Assembly (NCBI RefSeq): GCF_001427985.1
Contig: NZ_LMSA01000001.1
Coordinates: forward strand, 711,791-775,790
Reading direction: 5' to 3'
Source: Knoellia sp. Soil729
GTDB lineage: Bacteria; Actinomycetota; Actinomycetes; Actinomycetales; Dermatophilaceae
DNA: 64,000 nt
In this document: piece after piece, positions 25,084 through 35,994 of the stretch
How positions within the stretch are numbered: the first letter of the stretch is position 1
Layout of the letters: each line of letters starts with the position of its first letter
Translations under genes and position numbers: made by a program
Notes under the pieces: model-generated
Seen by the model: the letters and a program-made list of their open reading frames with translations, nothing else
What the model was told of the DNA's origin: nothing
Databases searched by the model: none

Positions 25084-26877
25084 TCAGGAGGAACGCACCA
25101 GCGGCAGGCCGAGGTCGACGCCCGCACTGTCGACCCGGTGGACCTCACGCACGGCCGGGTTTCGGGCGGGCACTGGGTCGAGACGCCGGTAGGCCTCGCC
25201 CTGTGCGGGCCGGGCGTCCGCCTCACCCTTGTTGGGCCACAGCGACATCGCCCGCTCCGCCTGAGCCGTGATCGTGAGCGACGGGTTGACCCCGAGGTTG
25301 GCCGACACCGCCGAGCCGTCGGTGACCGAGATGCCCGGGTGTCCCCAGAGGCGCTGGTAGGGGTCGAGGACACCCGTGTCCGGGCTGTCCGAGATGGCCG
25401 CGCCGCCGAGGAAGTGGGCGGTGAGGGGCACGTCGAACACCTCTGGCCACGAGCCACCGGCGATCGTGTAGTCGTCCGTGAGCTCCTGCAGGCGCCGGGC
25501 GACTGCCCTCATCGACTCGTGGCCGGCCTTGATGAAGGTCGGGTTCGGCTCACCGTGTCCCTGCTGCGAGGTGAGCCCGCGGCGGCCGAAGAGACCCTTG
25601 CGTCCGGACACCCGCAGAGAGTTGTCGCGCGACTGCATGACCAGGCCGATGATCGTGCGCTCGCTCCAGCGCGTCGTCATGGGGAACTGCTTCACCAGCG
25701 CCTTGGGGTCGCGCAGCAGGGCCAGGAGGAACTCCACCGGCCGCGGCCGGCCGGTGTCACCGGGAACCATGAGCGTCGACAGCAGGCCCATCGCGTTGGA
25801 GCCAGGGCCGTAGCGGACGTTCTCGACGTGCGTGTCGGCATCGGGGTGGAACGACGACGTGATGGCGACCCCCTCGGACAGGGCAGCCGTGGAGCTCACG
25901 TGCTGGGTCATCGCGCCCAGCAACGCCTCGCTGTTGGTACGCGTGAGGTGCCCGAGCCGGTCCGAGACCCGCGGCAGCTCACCCTCGTCGCGCATGGCGT
26001 GCAGCAGCATCTGGGTGCCCCACGTGCCGGCGGCGACGACGACCCGGCGCGCGGTGATGACCCGGGCGTCCCGGCCCCCCACCGGTCCGGTGCGCTCATG
26101 GAGGACTCGGTACCTCGTGTCCTCCCCGTATGCCGGGTCCGCACCTTCGCTGCCCGGCACGACTCCCAGCCGGGTGACGGTCCGCATCGGCTCGATGACG
26201 ACCCCGAGGTTCTCGGCGAGGTGGAGGTAGTTCTTGCGCAGCGTGTTCTTGGCACCGTGGCGGCAGCCGACCATGCAGTTGCCGCACTCGACGCAGCCTC
26301 GCCGGCTGGGTCCCGCACCACCGAAGTAGGGGTCGTCGACCTCGATACCGGGCGCGCCGAAGAAGACACCGACCGGTGCCTTGCGGAACGTCTCGGGGAC
26401 CCCCATGTCACCGGCGACCTCACGCCAGATGTCCTCGACCGGTCCCTCACAGGGGTTCTCGACGACTCCCAGCATCGCCGAGGCCGTCTCGTAGTGGGGG
26501 GCGAGCTCACTGGCCCAGTCGGTGATGTGGCCCCACTGCCGGTCCCGGAAGAACGGCTCCGGCGGGACGTAGAGCGTGTTGGCGTAGTTGAGGGACCCAC
26601 CGCCGACCCCGGCGCCGGCCAGAATCATGACGTCGGGCAGCCGGTGCACGCGCTGGATGCCGTAGAGGCCCAGCGCCGGGGCCCACAGGTAACTGCGCAG
26701 GTCCCACGAGGTCTCGGCGAAGTCCTCGTCCTCGAAGCGGCGACCCGCCTCGAGCATGTGGACCGTGTAGCCCTTCTCGGCCAGGCGCAGGGCGGCGACG
26801 GAGCCGCCGAACCCGGTCCCGATGACCACGACGTCGACGTCCACGCTGGCATCCGTCGTGGCGCTGGCATGCCTCAC
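25084..26877 (-). CDS. GMC-family FAD oxidoreductase (cholesterol-oxidase-like)
   Basis: 597 aa. FAD-binding Rossmann motif VVVIGTGFGGSVAALRLAEKG near residue 18, a substrate-pocket region, and the C-terminal GMC motif with TAHFLGGAAISDSP and VTDGSAVSANLGVNPSLTIT. A Cys-rich stretch, GCVECGNCMVGCRHGAKNT, follows the cap domain; the same block occurs in actinobacterial cholesterol-oxidase relatives, but its role is unclear. The GTG at 26877 overlaps the ALDH stop (GTGA), so the pair could oxidise an alcohol to an aldehyde and then to an acid. The substrate is not assignable. Confidence 0.88.
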   Translation of the reverse strand: MRHASATTDASVDVDVVVIGTGFGGSVAALRLAEKGYTVHMLEAGRRFEDEDFAETSWDLRSYLWAPALGLYGIQRVHRLPDVMILAGAGVGGGSLNYANTLYVPPEPFFRDRQWGHITDWASELAPHYETASAMLGVVENPCEGPVEDIWREVAGDMGVPETFRKAPVGVFFGAPGIEVDDPYFGGAGPSRRGCVECGNCMVGCRHGAKNTLRKNYLHLAENLGVVIEPMRTVTRLGVVPGSEGADPAYGEDTRYRVLHERTGPVGGRDARVITARRVVVAAGTWGTQMLLHAMRDEGELPRVSDRLGHLTRTNSEALLGAMTQHVSSTAALSEGVAITSSFHPDADTHVENVRYGPGSNAMGLLSTLMVPGDTGRPRPVEFLLALLRDPKALVKQFPMTTRWSERTIIGLVMQSRDNSLRVSGRKGLFGRRGLTSQQGHGEPNPTFIKAGHESMRAVARRLQELTDDYTIAGGSWPEVFDVPLTAHFLGGAAISDSPDTGVLDPYQRLWGHPGISVTDGSAVSANLGVNPSLTITAQAERAMSLWPNKGEADARPAQGEAYRRLDPVPARNPAVREVHRVDSAGVDLGLPLVRSS

Positions 26878-28463
26878 GTGAGACCGAGCCGCTTCATCGC
26901 CCGCAGCGCAAGGGTCAGGCCCGCGGCGTACGTGTCGTCCGGGACGCCGGGCAGCCCGCCGATCCCGACGAGGTGCTGAGCCGTGACGTTCTGGCTCTCG
27001 GTGTACTTGACGATGCCCTCGCGGCCATGACGGCGGCCGATGCCCGAGGCCTTCATCCCGCCCATCGGGGCGGCGACGCTGGCCCACGCCGCGGCATACC
27101 CGTCGTTGACGTTGACCGTCCCCGTCTGGATCTGCGCGGCGATCCGGCGGCCCCGACGGACGTCGCGCGTCCACACGGAGGCATTGAGGCCGTACTCCGT
27201 GTCGTTGGCCAGGGCGATGGCCTCGTCGTCGGAGCCGACCTCGTAGAGCGAGACCACCGGCCCGAACGTCTCGTCGTCGCGGCAGGCCATCTCGGCCGTC
27301 ACGCCGGTGAGGACGGTGGGCTCGTAGGCGAACGGCCCGACATCGGGCCGTGGGCGACCACCGGTCAGCACGACGGCGCCATGGGCACGGGCGTCCTCGA
27401 CGTGCCGGGTCACCGTGTCGAGCTGGCCCTGGTTGACCAGCGTGCCCATGTCGTAGCCGTACTCGAGGGCGGTGCCGAGCCTCATCGCCTCGACGGCGTC
27501 GACGAACCTCGTGACGAACTCGCCGTAGACGTCGCGGTGGACCAGGAGTCGCTCGGCGCTGATGCAGAGCTGACCGGCGGAGGCGAAGCAGGCACGGAGG
27601 GCACCGGCCACGGCCCGGGGGACATCCGCGTCGGCGGCGACGTACATCGAGTTCTTGCCACCGAGCTCGAGGCTGAAGCCGACGAGACGCTGGGCCGCCG
27701 CCTGCCCCACGCTGCGGCCCGTCCGGGTGGAGCCGGTGTAGCAGACGTAGTCGGCCTGGTCCACGACCGCCTGGCCGGTGGAGGCTCCCGGGCCGAGCAC
27801 GACCTGGAAGACCCCCTCGGGCAGCCCGGCCTCGAGCAGCAGCTCGTGGCCCGCGAGCGCGGTGAGGGAGGACTGCTGGTCCGGTCGCAGGACCACGGAG
27901 TTGCCCGCCATGAGCGCGGGCAGGGCGTCGGTGATGGCGAGGCTCAGGGGGTAGTTCCACGGTGAGACGATGCCGACCACGCCCTTGGGGTGCGAGCTCA
28001 CCACGGTCTGCGAGAGCACCGGGATGCCACCGCGCACCCGTCGGTCGCGAAGGTGGTCCGCCGCCGACCGCGCGTAGTACCGGGCGACGATCGCGCAGTC
28101 GGCCACCTCCTCGAAGGCGGAGCTGCGCGCCTTGCCGGACTCGAGCTGGATGAGGTCGAGCAGCTCGACCTGGCGCTCGAGGACGAGGTCGTGGAAGCGC
28201 AGGAGCACCTCGCCGCGCCGCTCGATGCTCAGCCTGGCCCACGACCGCTGGGCGGCGCGGGCCGTGCCGATGGCGACCTGCACGTCCTCGGGCGTGGACA
28301 CCGGCAGGGAGGCCAACGGCGCCCCCGTCATCGGTGTGCGGCTCAGGTGCTGCTCGGCACCCGGACCGGCGACGACGCGGGAGGCGAGCCTGCGCGCGCG
28401 GGTCGGGTCCACGGCATACGTGGCGGTCGGGTCCAGCTCCGGGTCTGCGACGACATCGGTCAT
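26874..28463 (-). CDS. NAD(P)-dependent aldehyde dehydrogenase (succinate-semialdehyde type)
   Basis: 529 aa. Catalytic Cys in CFASAGQLCISAE, general-base Glu in FSLELGGKNSMY, and the cofactor loop VSPWNYPLSLAITDALPALM are present. It resembles the GabD2 succinic-semialdehyde dehydrogenase group of actinobacteria, but the coupling to a GMC oxidase makes another aldehyde equally possible. The ATG at 28463 sits 52 bp from the guaB3 stop; it is first of a two-gene operon. Confidence 0.88.
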   Translation of the reverse strand: MTDVVADPELDPTATYAVDPTRARRLASRVVAGPGAEQHLSRTPMTGAPLASLPVSTPEDVQVAIGTARAAQRSWARLSIERRGEVLLRFHDLVLERQVELLDLIQLESGKARSSAFEEVADCAIVARYYARSAADHLRDRRVRGGIPVLSQTVVSSHPKGVVGIVSPWNYPLSLAITDALPALMAGNSVVLRPDQQSSLTALAGHELLLEAGLPEGVFQVVLGPGASTGQAVVDQADYVCYTGSTRTGRSVGQAAAQRLVGFSLELGGKNSMYVAADADVPRAVAGALRACFASAGQLCISAERLLVHRDVYGEFVTRFVDAVEAMRLGTALEYGYDMGTLVNQGQLDTVTRHVEDARAHGAVVLTGGRPRPDVGPFAYEPTVLTGVTAEMACRDDETFGPVVSLYEVGSDDEAIALANDTEYGLNASVWTRDVRRGRRIAAQIQTGTVNVNDGYAAAWASVAAPMGGMKASGIGRRHGREGIVKYTESQNVTAQHLVGIGGLPGVPDDTYAAGLTLALRAMKRLGLT

Positions 28464-28515
28464 TACCTGAGGGTAACCAAGTCCCGCCCTGCGCGACAGG
28501 GGTGGGAGCAGTCGG

Positions 28516-29637
28516 TCAGTCCGCGTCGTAGGGCGCGACGACGACCTCGACCCGCTGGAAGTCCTTGAGCTCGGTGTAGCCGGTGGTCGCCATGGCTCGT
28601 CGCAGCGCCCCGACGAGGTTCGTCGTACCGTCCGCGACCCGGCTCGGCCCGAAGAGGACCTCCTGGAGGGAGGCGACTGCCCCCACCTGGACGCGTTCGC
28701 CGCGCGGCAGCTCGGGGTGGTGCGCCTCGGCGCCCCAGTGGAAACCGCGACCGGGAGCCTCTGTGGTGCGGGCCAGGGCGGCGCCGAGCATCACGGCGTC
28801 GGCACCGCAGGCCACAGCCTTGACGATGTCGCCACTGGTGCCGACCCCACCGTCGGCGATGACGTGGACATAGCGGCCACCACTCTCGTCGAGGTAGTCG
28901 CGGCGCGCGGCGGCGACGTCGGCGATGGCCGACGCCATGGGCGCGTGGATGCCCAGGGTGCGGCGGGTCGTGTGCGCCGCACCGCCACCGAAGCCGACGA
29001 GCACGCCGGCGGCGCCCGTGCGCATGAGGTGCAGGGCCGCGGAGTACGAGGCGGCGCCACCGACGATGACGGGGACGTCGAGCTCGTAGATGAAGCGCTT
29101 GAGGTTGAGCGGCTCGGCCCGGCTCGACACGTGCTCGGCCGAGACGGTCGTGCCGCGGATGACGAAGAGGTCGACCCCGGCGTCGACGACGGTCTTCCAG
29201 AGCTGCTGCGTGCGCTGCGGGGTCAGCGCGCCGGCGACCGTGACCCCGGCCTCGCGGATGGTGCGCAACCGCTCGACGATGAGCTCGGGGACGATGTCGG
29301 CCCGGTAGATCTCCTGCATGCGCGCCGTCGCGAGCGCGGGCTCCAGCGTGGCGATCTCGGCCAGCAGCGGTGCCGGGTCCTCGTAGCGCGTCCACAACCC
29401 CTCGAGGTCGAGCACCGGCAGCCCACCGTGCCCACCGAACGCGATCGCGGACTCGGGCGACACCACCGAGTCCATCGGGGCCGCGATGACCGGGAGGTCG
29501 AAGTGGTAGGCGTCGATCTGCCACCCGATGTTGACCTCCTCCGGGTCACGGGTGCGCCGCGAGGGCACCACCGCGACATCGTCGAAGGAGTAGGCGCGCC
29601 GGGCACGCTTGCCACGTCCGATCTCGATCTCGTTCAC
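28516..29637 (-). CDS. guaB3: GuaB3-family IMP dehydrogenase-like protein
   Basis: 373 aa TIM-barrel protein of the GuaB3 group, without CBS domains. At the position of the catalytic loop of true IMP dehydrogenase (SICTTR, seen in guaB of this window) it has GGGAAHTTRR, so the nucleophilic Cys is missing. The phosphate-binding loop IADGGVGTSGDI is intact, so it can probably bind a purine nucleotide. It is retained alongside guaB in most actinobacteria. Function is not inferred here. Confidence 0.9.
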   Translation of the reverse strand: MNEIEIGRGKRARRAYSFDDVAVVPSRRTRDPEEVNIGWQIDAYHFDLPVIAAPMDSVVSPESAIAFGGHGGLPVLDLEGLWTRYEDPAPLLAEIATLEPALATARMQEIYRADIVPELIVERLRTIREAGVTVAGALTPQRTQQLWKTVVDAGVDLFVIRGTTVSAEHVSSRAEPLNLKRFIYELDVPVIVGGAASYSAALHLMRTGAAGVLVGFGGGAAHTTRRTLGIHAPMASAIADVAAARRDYLDESGGRYVHVIADGGVGTSGDIVKAVACGADAVMLGAALARTTEAPGRGFHWGAEAHHPELPRGERVQVGAVASLQEVLFGPSRVADGTTNLVGALRRAMATTGYTELKDFQRVEVVVAPYDAD

Positions 29638-29776
29638 CCCCGCAGCCTAACCACGCACCGCGGAACCTCAGACTGGCGCCAAGGGTTGGCTGGGGAGCAC
29701 AATGTTCCGTGCGGGTTTTCCCGCGTCCCGGCAGCGTCGCCGACCTTCCCGCCCCTTTCGCTCCGAGGAGCCCCGC

Positions 29777-31405
29777 TTGTCCAGCCCTGCCCAGATCGAG
29801 TACCCCGAGAAGATCGACGGGGCGGTTCTCAAGATCGCTGGCGTCGTGGTCCTCGGCGCCGTCATGTCGATCCTCGACATCACCGTCGTCAACGTCGCCC
29901 TCCCGGACCTCCAGGTGACGTTCACCGGCGCCGACAACCCGCTGCCCTACTCCACCGTCGCGTGGACGGTCACCGCCTACACGCTGGCCCTGGCCACGGT
30001 CATCCCGCTCACCGGCTGGGCGGCAGACCGCTTCGGCACCAAGCGCCTCTACATGCTCGCGCTGACGCTCTTCACGCTGGGCTCGCTGCTCTGTGCTGCA
30101 GCCACGAGCATCAACATGCTCATCCTCTTCCGCGTCATCCAGGGCCTCGGTGGCGGGCTCCTCATGCCGCTCGGCATGACGATCATGACCCGGGCGGCCG
30201 GCCCTGCCCGCATGGGCCGCCTCATGGCCATCCTCGGCATCCCGATGCTGCTCGGCCCGATCGGTGGCCCGATCCTGGGTGGCTACCTCATCGACAAGGT
30301 CTCCTGGCACTGGATCTTCCTCATCAACCTGCCCCTGGGCGTCGTGGCCCTCGTCTATGCGTGGTGGGCCCTGGCCAAGGACGCCCCCGAGCCCACCGAG
30401 TCCTTCGACTTCGTCGGCATGCTCATGATGAGCCCCGGCCTCGCGGCCTTCCTCTACGGCATCTCGTCGATCCCGACCGAGGGCACGTTCTTCTCGGCCA
30501 AGGTCCTTGGCTTCTCCGGCGTCGGCCTCGCGCTGATGATCGCGTTCGTGTTCTACAGCTTCAAGCCGGAGCACCCGCTGCTCGACCTGCGCCTGTTCCA
30601 GAACCGCAACCTCACGTGGTCGATCGTCACGATGTTCATCTTCGCGGGTGCCTTCTTCGGGGGCCTGCTCCTCGTCCCGACCTACCTCCAGCAGGTCCGC
30701 GGTGAGGGTGCGCTCGAGGCGGGCCTGCTCGTGGCCCCGCAGGGCGTCGGCGCCATGCTCACCATGCCGATCGCCGGAGCGCTCGCCGACAAGTACCCCG
30801 TCGGCCGCATCGTGCCCGCCGGCCTGCTCCTCATCACCGGTGGCATGTTCGCCCTCACCCAGGTGGACGGCGACACGTCCTACTGGGGCTACCTCATCCC
30901 GGTCCTGTTCGTCATGGGCCTGGGCATGGGCGCGACGATGATGCCGCTCATGACCTCGGCGATCAAGACGCTGACGGCCCACCAGGTCGCGCGCGGTTCC
31001 ACGCTGCTCAACATCTCGCAGCAGGTCGCGAGCTCGATCGGTGTCGCCATCATCTCGGTGGTGCTCACCAACGGGCTGAGGAGCGACCCGCTCGTCTCCC
31101 AGGCAGCGGCCTTCAGCGAGGCGTCCAAGGCCAACCCGTCCTCGGTCCCGCAGCTGCTCGAGAAGTTCCCGCTCGTGGGCGAGATCCTCGGCCGGTTCCA
31201 GGACCAGGCGGCCGGGCAGAACGCGCTGATGAGCGCCGTCCACGACGCGATGGGCAAGGTCTTCGGGCACTCGTTCCTCATCGCGGCGCTGATGCTCATG
31301 TTCACCCTGGTCACCGCGGCCTTCCTCCCCCGCAAGCACGAAGAGAGCCACCTGCTCGACGACGCGGACGCCAGCGACGTCGCTCCTCCGGTGCTCCTGC
31401 ACTGA
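29777..31405 (+). CDS. MFS multidrug exporter (DHA2/EmrB family)
   Basis: About 542 aa with 14 predicted helices typical of the DHA2 family. Motif C region GGGLLMPLGMTIMTRAAGP and helix-1 motif VLGAVMSILDITVVNVALP are diagnostic. A TTG at 29777 has GAGGAG 8 nt upstream and gives the normal N-terminus; the ATG at 29702 would add an Arg-rich leader. Substrate unknown. It is divergent from guaB3 across about 140 bp and is followed by a palindrome of family 2. Confidence 0.88.
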   Translation: MSSPAQIEYPEKIDGAVLKIAGVVVLGAVMSILDITVVNVALPDLQVTFTGADNPLPYSTVAWTVTAYTLALATVIPLTGWAADRFGTKRLYMLALTLFTLGSLLCAAATSINMLILFRVIQGLGGGLLMPLGMTIMTRAAGPARMGRLMAILGIPMLLGPIGGPILGGYLIDKVSWHWIFLINLPLGVVALVYAWWALAKDAPEPTESFDFVGMLMMSPGLAAFLYGISSIPTEGTFFSAKVLGFSGVGLALMIAFVFYSFKPEHPLLDLRLFQNRNLTWSIVTMFIFAGAFFGGLLLVPTYLQQVRGEGALEAGLLVAPQGVGAMLTMPIAGALADKYPVGRIVPAGLLLITGGMFALTQVDGDTSYWGYLIPVLFVMGLGMGATMMPLMTSAIKTLTAHQVARGSTLLNISQQVASSIGVAIISVVLTNGLRSDPLVSQAAAFSEASKANPSSVPQLLEKFPLVGEILGRFQDQAAGQNALMSAVHDAMGKVFGHSFLIAALMLMFTLVTAAFLPRKHEESHLLDDADASDVAPPVLLH

Positions 31406-31413
31406 GTTCCGAT

Positions 31414-31478
31414 CGACTTATTGCCCGTTGGGCCAGTTGCGAGGGCAACGAGCCACTGGCCCAACGGGCAATAAGTCG
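31414..31478. repeat. Palindrome family 2, copy 2
   Basis: Perfect 24-bp arms (31414-31437, 31455-31478), loop TGCGAGGGCAACGAGCC (17 bases). The outer CGACTTATTGC/GCAATAAGTCG and the AGT...ACT next to the loop match the copy at 15795-15857. The middle of the stem differs (CCGTTGGGCC versus GACTTCGGGT) yet is fully paired in both. Confidence 0.85.
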
Positions 31479-31499
31479 TTCTAGGGCATGCTCGGGGGC

Positions 31500-32552
31500 A
31501 TGGACAGTGCGCGGCCCGGACCCCTCAACGCGATCACCGATGTCGCCGGCCTCCGCGTCGGCCACGTCACCCGGGACGAGCCGGGCTGGCTCACCGGGGT
31601 CACGGTCGTCCTGCCGCCGGCGGGCACGGTCGGCAGCGTCGACGTCCGTGGTGGCGCGCCCGGCACCCGTGAGACGGACCTGCTCGACCCGACCCGCCTG
31701 GTCGACGGGGTCGACGCGGTCGTCCTGTCCGGTGGGAGCGCCTTCGGCCTCGCGAGCGCCGACGGTGTCCTGCGGGAGTCGTACGCCGACGGGCGCGGCT
31801 GGCCGGTCAACGCCGAGGACGAGTCCGAGGTGGTGCCGATCGTGCCGGCAGCCGTCATCCTCGACCTGGGACGTGGGGGCGAGTTCGAGCACACCCCCTG
31901 CGCCGAGGACGGTGCCCGGGCCTGGGCGACGGCAGCCGGCGGCCCGGTCGCCCAGGGCTGCGTCGGAGCCGGCACCGGCGCCCGGGCCGGCGGGCTCAAG
32001 GGCGGCGTCGGCACGGCGAGTGCCTTGGTGGACACGGAGTCGGGGCCGGTGGTCGTGGGGGCGATCGTGGTCGTCAACGCGATGGGCTCACCCTGCGCTG
32101 CTGACGGATCGCTGTATGCCGCCGGCTGGGCTCTCGCTGACGAGTTCGCCCAGGTGCCCGAACCCGACCCTGCGGCGGCCCGGGCCTACTGGGCGGCACT
32201 GGCCGCCGCCGAGGCGGAGCTGCGGGCAGGCACGGCGACGACGATCGGGGTCGTGGCCACGGACGCCACCCTCACCAAGGTGCAGTGCCGCAAGCTCGCC
32301 GAGGTGAGCCACGACGGGCTGGCCCGGGCACTGTCACCGGTGCACACGGCATACGACGGGGACACGATCTTCACCCTCGCGACCGGTGGACGTGACGCGC
32401 CCGGGGAGCTCGACCAGGTCCACCTGCAGACCGCCGCGGCCGACTGCGTCACCCGCGCGATCGGTCACGCCATGCTCGCGGCGACGTCGGTGGACCGCAC
32501 GGCCGACGGAGGAGTGGCGCTCAGCAGCTGGGCGGACGCACTGACCCGCTGA
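31500..32552 (+). CDS. P1-family peptidase (DmpA/S58 N-terminal nucleophile hydrolase)
   Basis: 350 aa. The family self-processes next to a Ser/Thr in the GLKGGVGTASALV segment to expose the nucleophile; here the segment is intact. ITDVAGLRVGHVT at the start and VVLSGGSAFGLASADGV are family signatures. Members are D-aminopeptidases or beta-peptidyl aminopeptidases, so the exact substrate is unknown. The ATG at 31500 is preferred over the in-frame one 12 bp upstream. Confidence 0.88.
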   Translation: MDSARPGPLNAITDVAGLRVGHVTRDEPGWLTGVTVVLPPAGTVGSVDVRGGAPGTRETDLLDPTRLVDGVDAVVLSGGSAFGLASADGVLRESYADGRGWPVNAEDESEVVPIVPAAVILDLGRGGEFEHTPCAEDGARAWATAAGGPVAQGCVGAGTGARAGGLKGGVGTASALVDTESGPVVVGAIVVVNAMGSPCAADGSLYAAGWALADEFAQVPEPDPAAARAYWAALAAAEAELRAGTATTIGVVATDATLTKVQCRKLAEVSHDGLARALSPVHTAYDGDTIFTLATGGRDAPGELDQVHLQTAAADCVTRAIGHAMLAATSVDRTADGGVALSSWADALTR

Positions 32553-32560
32553 GCTGTCGG

Positions 32561-32722
32561 TCACATGTGGCGGAGCATGAACTCGGTGTCGACGTCCCGC
32601 CCACCCGTGGGGTCAGGCGGCGGTTCGGTGTCCTGCGTCGTGGACATCTCGTCGGCGGTGATGCGGGGCAGGTCGACGTGCACGCGCTCCGCGAGGTCGC
32701 GCTGCTTCTCGGTTCCGCACAC
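32561..32722 (-). CDS. Small 53-aa acidic ORF downstream of guaB
   Basis: A GTG at 32722 with CAGGAG 5-6 nt upstream begins a 53-residue frame ending at 32561: MCGTEKQRDLAERVHVDLP, then RITADEMSTTQDTEPPPDP and GGRDVDTEFMLRHM. It is on the guaB strand, 24 nt after the guaB stop, and so looks co-transcribed. I recognise no family. The ribosome-binding site and placement argue that it is real; the amino-acid pattern (amphipathic start, acidic Pro-rich end) suggests a small cytoplasmic protein. Confidence 0.6.
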   Translation of the reverse strand: MCGTEKQRDLAERVHVDLPRITADEMSTTQDTEPPPDPTGGRDVDTEFMLRHM

Positions 32723-32746
32723 GGTGACTCCTGAGGTGTGGTGGGT

Positions 32747-34602
<1,856 letters not shown>

Positions 34603-34890
34603 ATGAGCGACATCGCACGACTGCCGAGGCCGACGCTCGATGTCTGGGAGTGGCAGTTCGAGGGGCACTGCCGCCAGGTCAGCCCCGAGGTGTTCTTCCA
34701 CCCCGAGGGTGAGCGCGGCAACCAGCGACGCAGCCGCGACGACCGCGCCAAGGCCGTCTGCATCTCGTGCCCGGTCCTCAAGCTCTGCCGGGAGCACGCG
34801 CTTGCGTCACGAGAGCCCTACGGCGTGTGGGGCGGCATGACCGAGGACGAACGCATCCGGGTCATCAACCAGCGTGAGCTCGCGAGCTGA
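34603..34890 (+). CDS. WhiB-family iron-sulfur transcription factor
   Basis: 95 aa with the four [4Fe-4S] ligands Cys23, Cys53, Cys56 and Cys62 (GHC...AVCISCPVLKLC), the GVWGGMTEDER turn and a basic C-terminus. Length and sequence resemble the WhiB1 subgroup, which is essential in mycobacteria and acts with sigma A, but orthology is inferred. AGGAGGGG gives a strong ribosome-binding site. It is transcribed away from guaB and ends before the terminator at 34970. Confidence 0.92.
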   Translation: MSDIARLPRPTLDVWEWQFEGHCRQVSPEVFFHPEGERGNQRRSRDDRAKAVCISCPVLKLCREHALASREPYGVWGGMTEDERIRVINQRELAS

Positions 34891-34969
34891 CCGACGTCGC
34901 CGCGAGCACCCAGGACGGCCGGGTGGCCGAGGGCGACCAGGGACGTGCCTCGACTGTCCGGCACTCGAT

Positions 34970-35009
34970 CGGGTGGCTGGAAGCGTTCAGGGACGCTTCC
35001 GGCCACCCG
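34970..35009. terminator. Bidirectional terminator between whiB and the racemase gene
   Basis: 17-bp arms CGGGTGGCTGGAAGCGT (one G.T pair) with a 6-base loop TCAGGG. It lies between the convergent whiB and racemase genes. Confidence 0.7.
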
Positions 35010-35019
35010 GCGGTTTCGG

Positions 35020-35712
35020 CTACGAGCCCAGGATGAACTCGACGCCGGCGTCGGCGTGGATGCGCGTCGTGTCGTAGAGCGCGACCGCGCTGTCGTCGGG
35101 CCCGACGAGCAGCGAGATCTCGGTGCAGCCAAGGACGACCGCCTCGGCTCCGCGCTCGACGAGCGAGGCCATGGCGCCCCGGTAGGTCTCACGCGAGGAG
35201 TCGAGCACGACGTCGAGGCACAGCTCGTCGTAGATGACCCGCTGGACCTCGGCACGCTGGGCTGCGTCGGGGACGACGACGTCGATGCCCTTGTCACGCA
35301 GCCGCCCGACATAGAAGTCCTGCTCCATCGTGAACGCGGTCGCGAGCAGCCCCACCCGCGTCAGCCCGTCCGCGAGGACGGCTTCGGCCGTGGCGTCGGC
35401 GATGTGGAGCAGCGGCAGGCCACAGGCCCGCTCGACCTCGTCGGCCACCTTGTGCATCGTGTTGGTGGCGATGAGCAGCCCCTCTGCTCCGGCTCGGGCC
35501 AGCCCCTGCGCCGCCTGCGACAGGACCGCGAGCGTGGCGTCCCAGTCGCCGTCGTGCTGGGCCTGCGCCACCGGCGCGAAGTCGACACTGTGCAGCAGCA
35601 GCTGAGCCGAGTGGAGCCCGCCCAGGCGTGCGGCGACGCCTTCGTTGAGCAGCCGGTAGTAGGTCTGGGTGCTGGTCCAGCTCATCCCGCCGAGAACCCC
35701 GAGCGTGCGCAT
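35020..35712 (-). CDS. Aspartate/glutamate racemase family protein (YgeA-like)
   Basis: 230 aa pyridoxal-independent racemase. Two active-site positions are visible: IATNTMHK, where a Thr stands in the place of the first Cys, and VVLGCTEIS with the second Cys. The Thr/Cys pair is what the YgeA subgroup (L-aspartate/glutamate racemase of E. coli) uses, so the missing first Cys is normal. The ATG at 35712 begins MRTLGVLGGMSW, the standard N-terminus. D-amino acids for the envelope are the likely product. Confidence 0.85.
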   Translation of the reverse strand: MRTLGVLGGMSWTSTQTYYRLLNEGVAARLGGLHSAQLLLHSVDFAPVAQAQHDGDWDATLAVLSQAAQGLARAGAEGLLIATNTMHKVADEVERACGLPLLHIADATAEAVLADGLTRVGLLATAFTMEQDFYVGRLRDKGIDVVVPDAAQRAEVQRVIYDELCLDVVLDSSRETYRGAMASLVERGAEAVVLGCTEISLLVGPDDSAVALYDTTRIHADAGVEFILGS

Positions 35713-35756
35713 GCCTGGCACCCTAGGCCACTGCGCCGCGCACCTATCCTTGAGGC

Positions 35757-35978
35757 GTGACATCCACCGAGATCCCCATCACCGGCGAGAGCATCCGCCT
35801 CGGGCAGCTCCTCAAGTACGCCTCGGTCGTCGAGGACGGAGCCGACGCCCGGGCCGTCGTCGAGGCCGGCGAGGTCCGGGTCAACGGCGAGGTCGACACC
35901 CGGCGCGGCCGCCAGGTGCGCCCGGGCGACACGGTGACCTACGCGGGTGAGACGTTCACGATCGTCTCCGACGGCTGA
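35757..35978 (+). CDS. Small S4-like RNA-binding protein
   Basis: 73 aa, a stand-alone S4 domain of the YbcJ/YaaA type (RLGQLLKYASVVEDGADARA... VRVNGEVDTRRGRQVRPGDTV). GTG start with GAGG upstream. Such proteins bind structured RNA, often the ribosome; the exact partner is unknown. It faces the racemase gene (divergent) and converges on the sugar isomerase. Confidence 0.85.
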   Translation: MTSTEIPITGESIRLGQLLKYASVVEDGADARAVVEAGEVRVNGEVDTRRGRQVRPGDTVTYAGETFTIVSDG

Positions 35979-35994
35979 GGCGAGTCACGCACGC

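Noticed and set aside
25084-28242. 1052-aa single frame spanning the GMC and ALDH genes
   Set aside because: The upstream half is in the wrong frame for ALDH; the GMC gene starts at 26877.
35020-35712. Inactivated racemase because the first Cys is Thr
   Set aside because: Thr/Cys is the normal pair of the YgeA subgroup.
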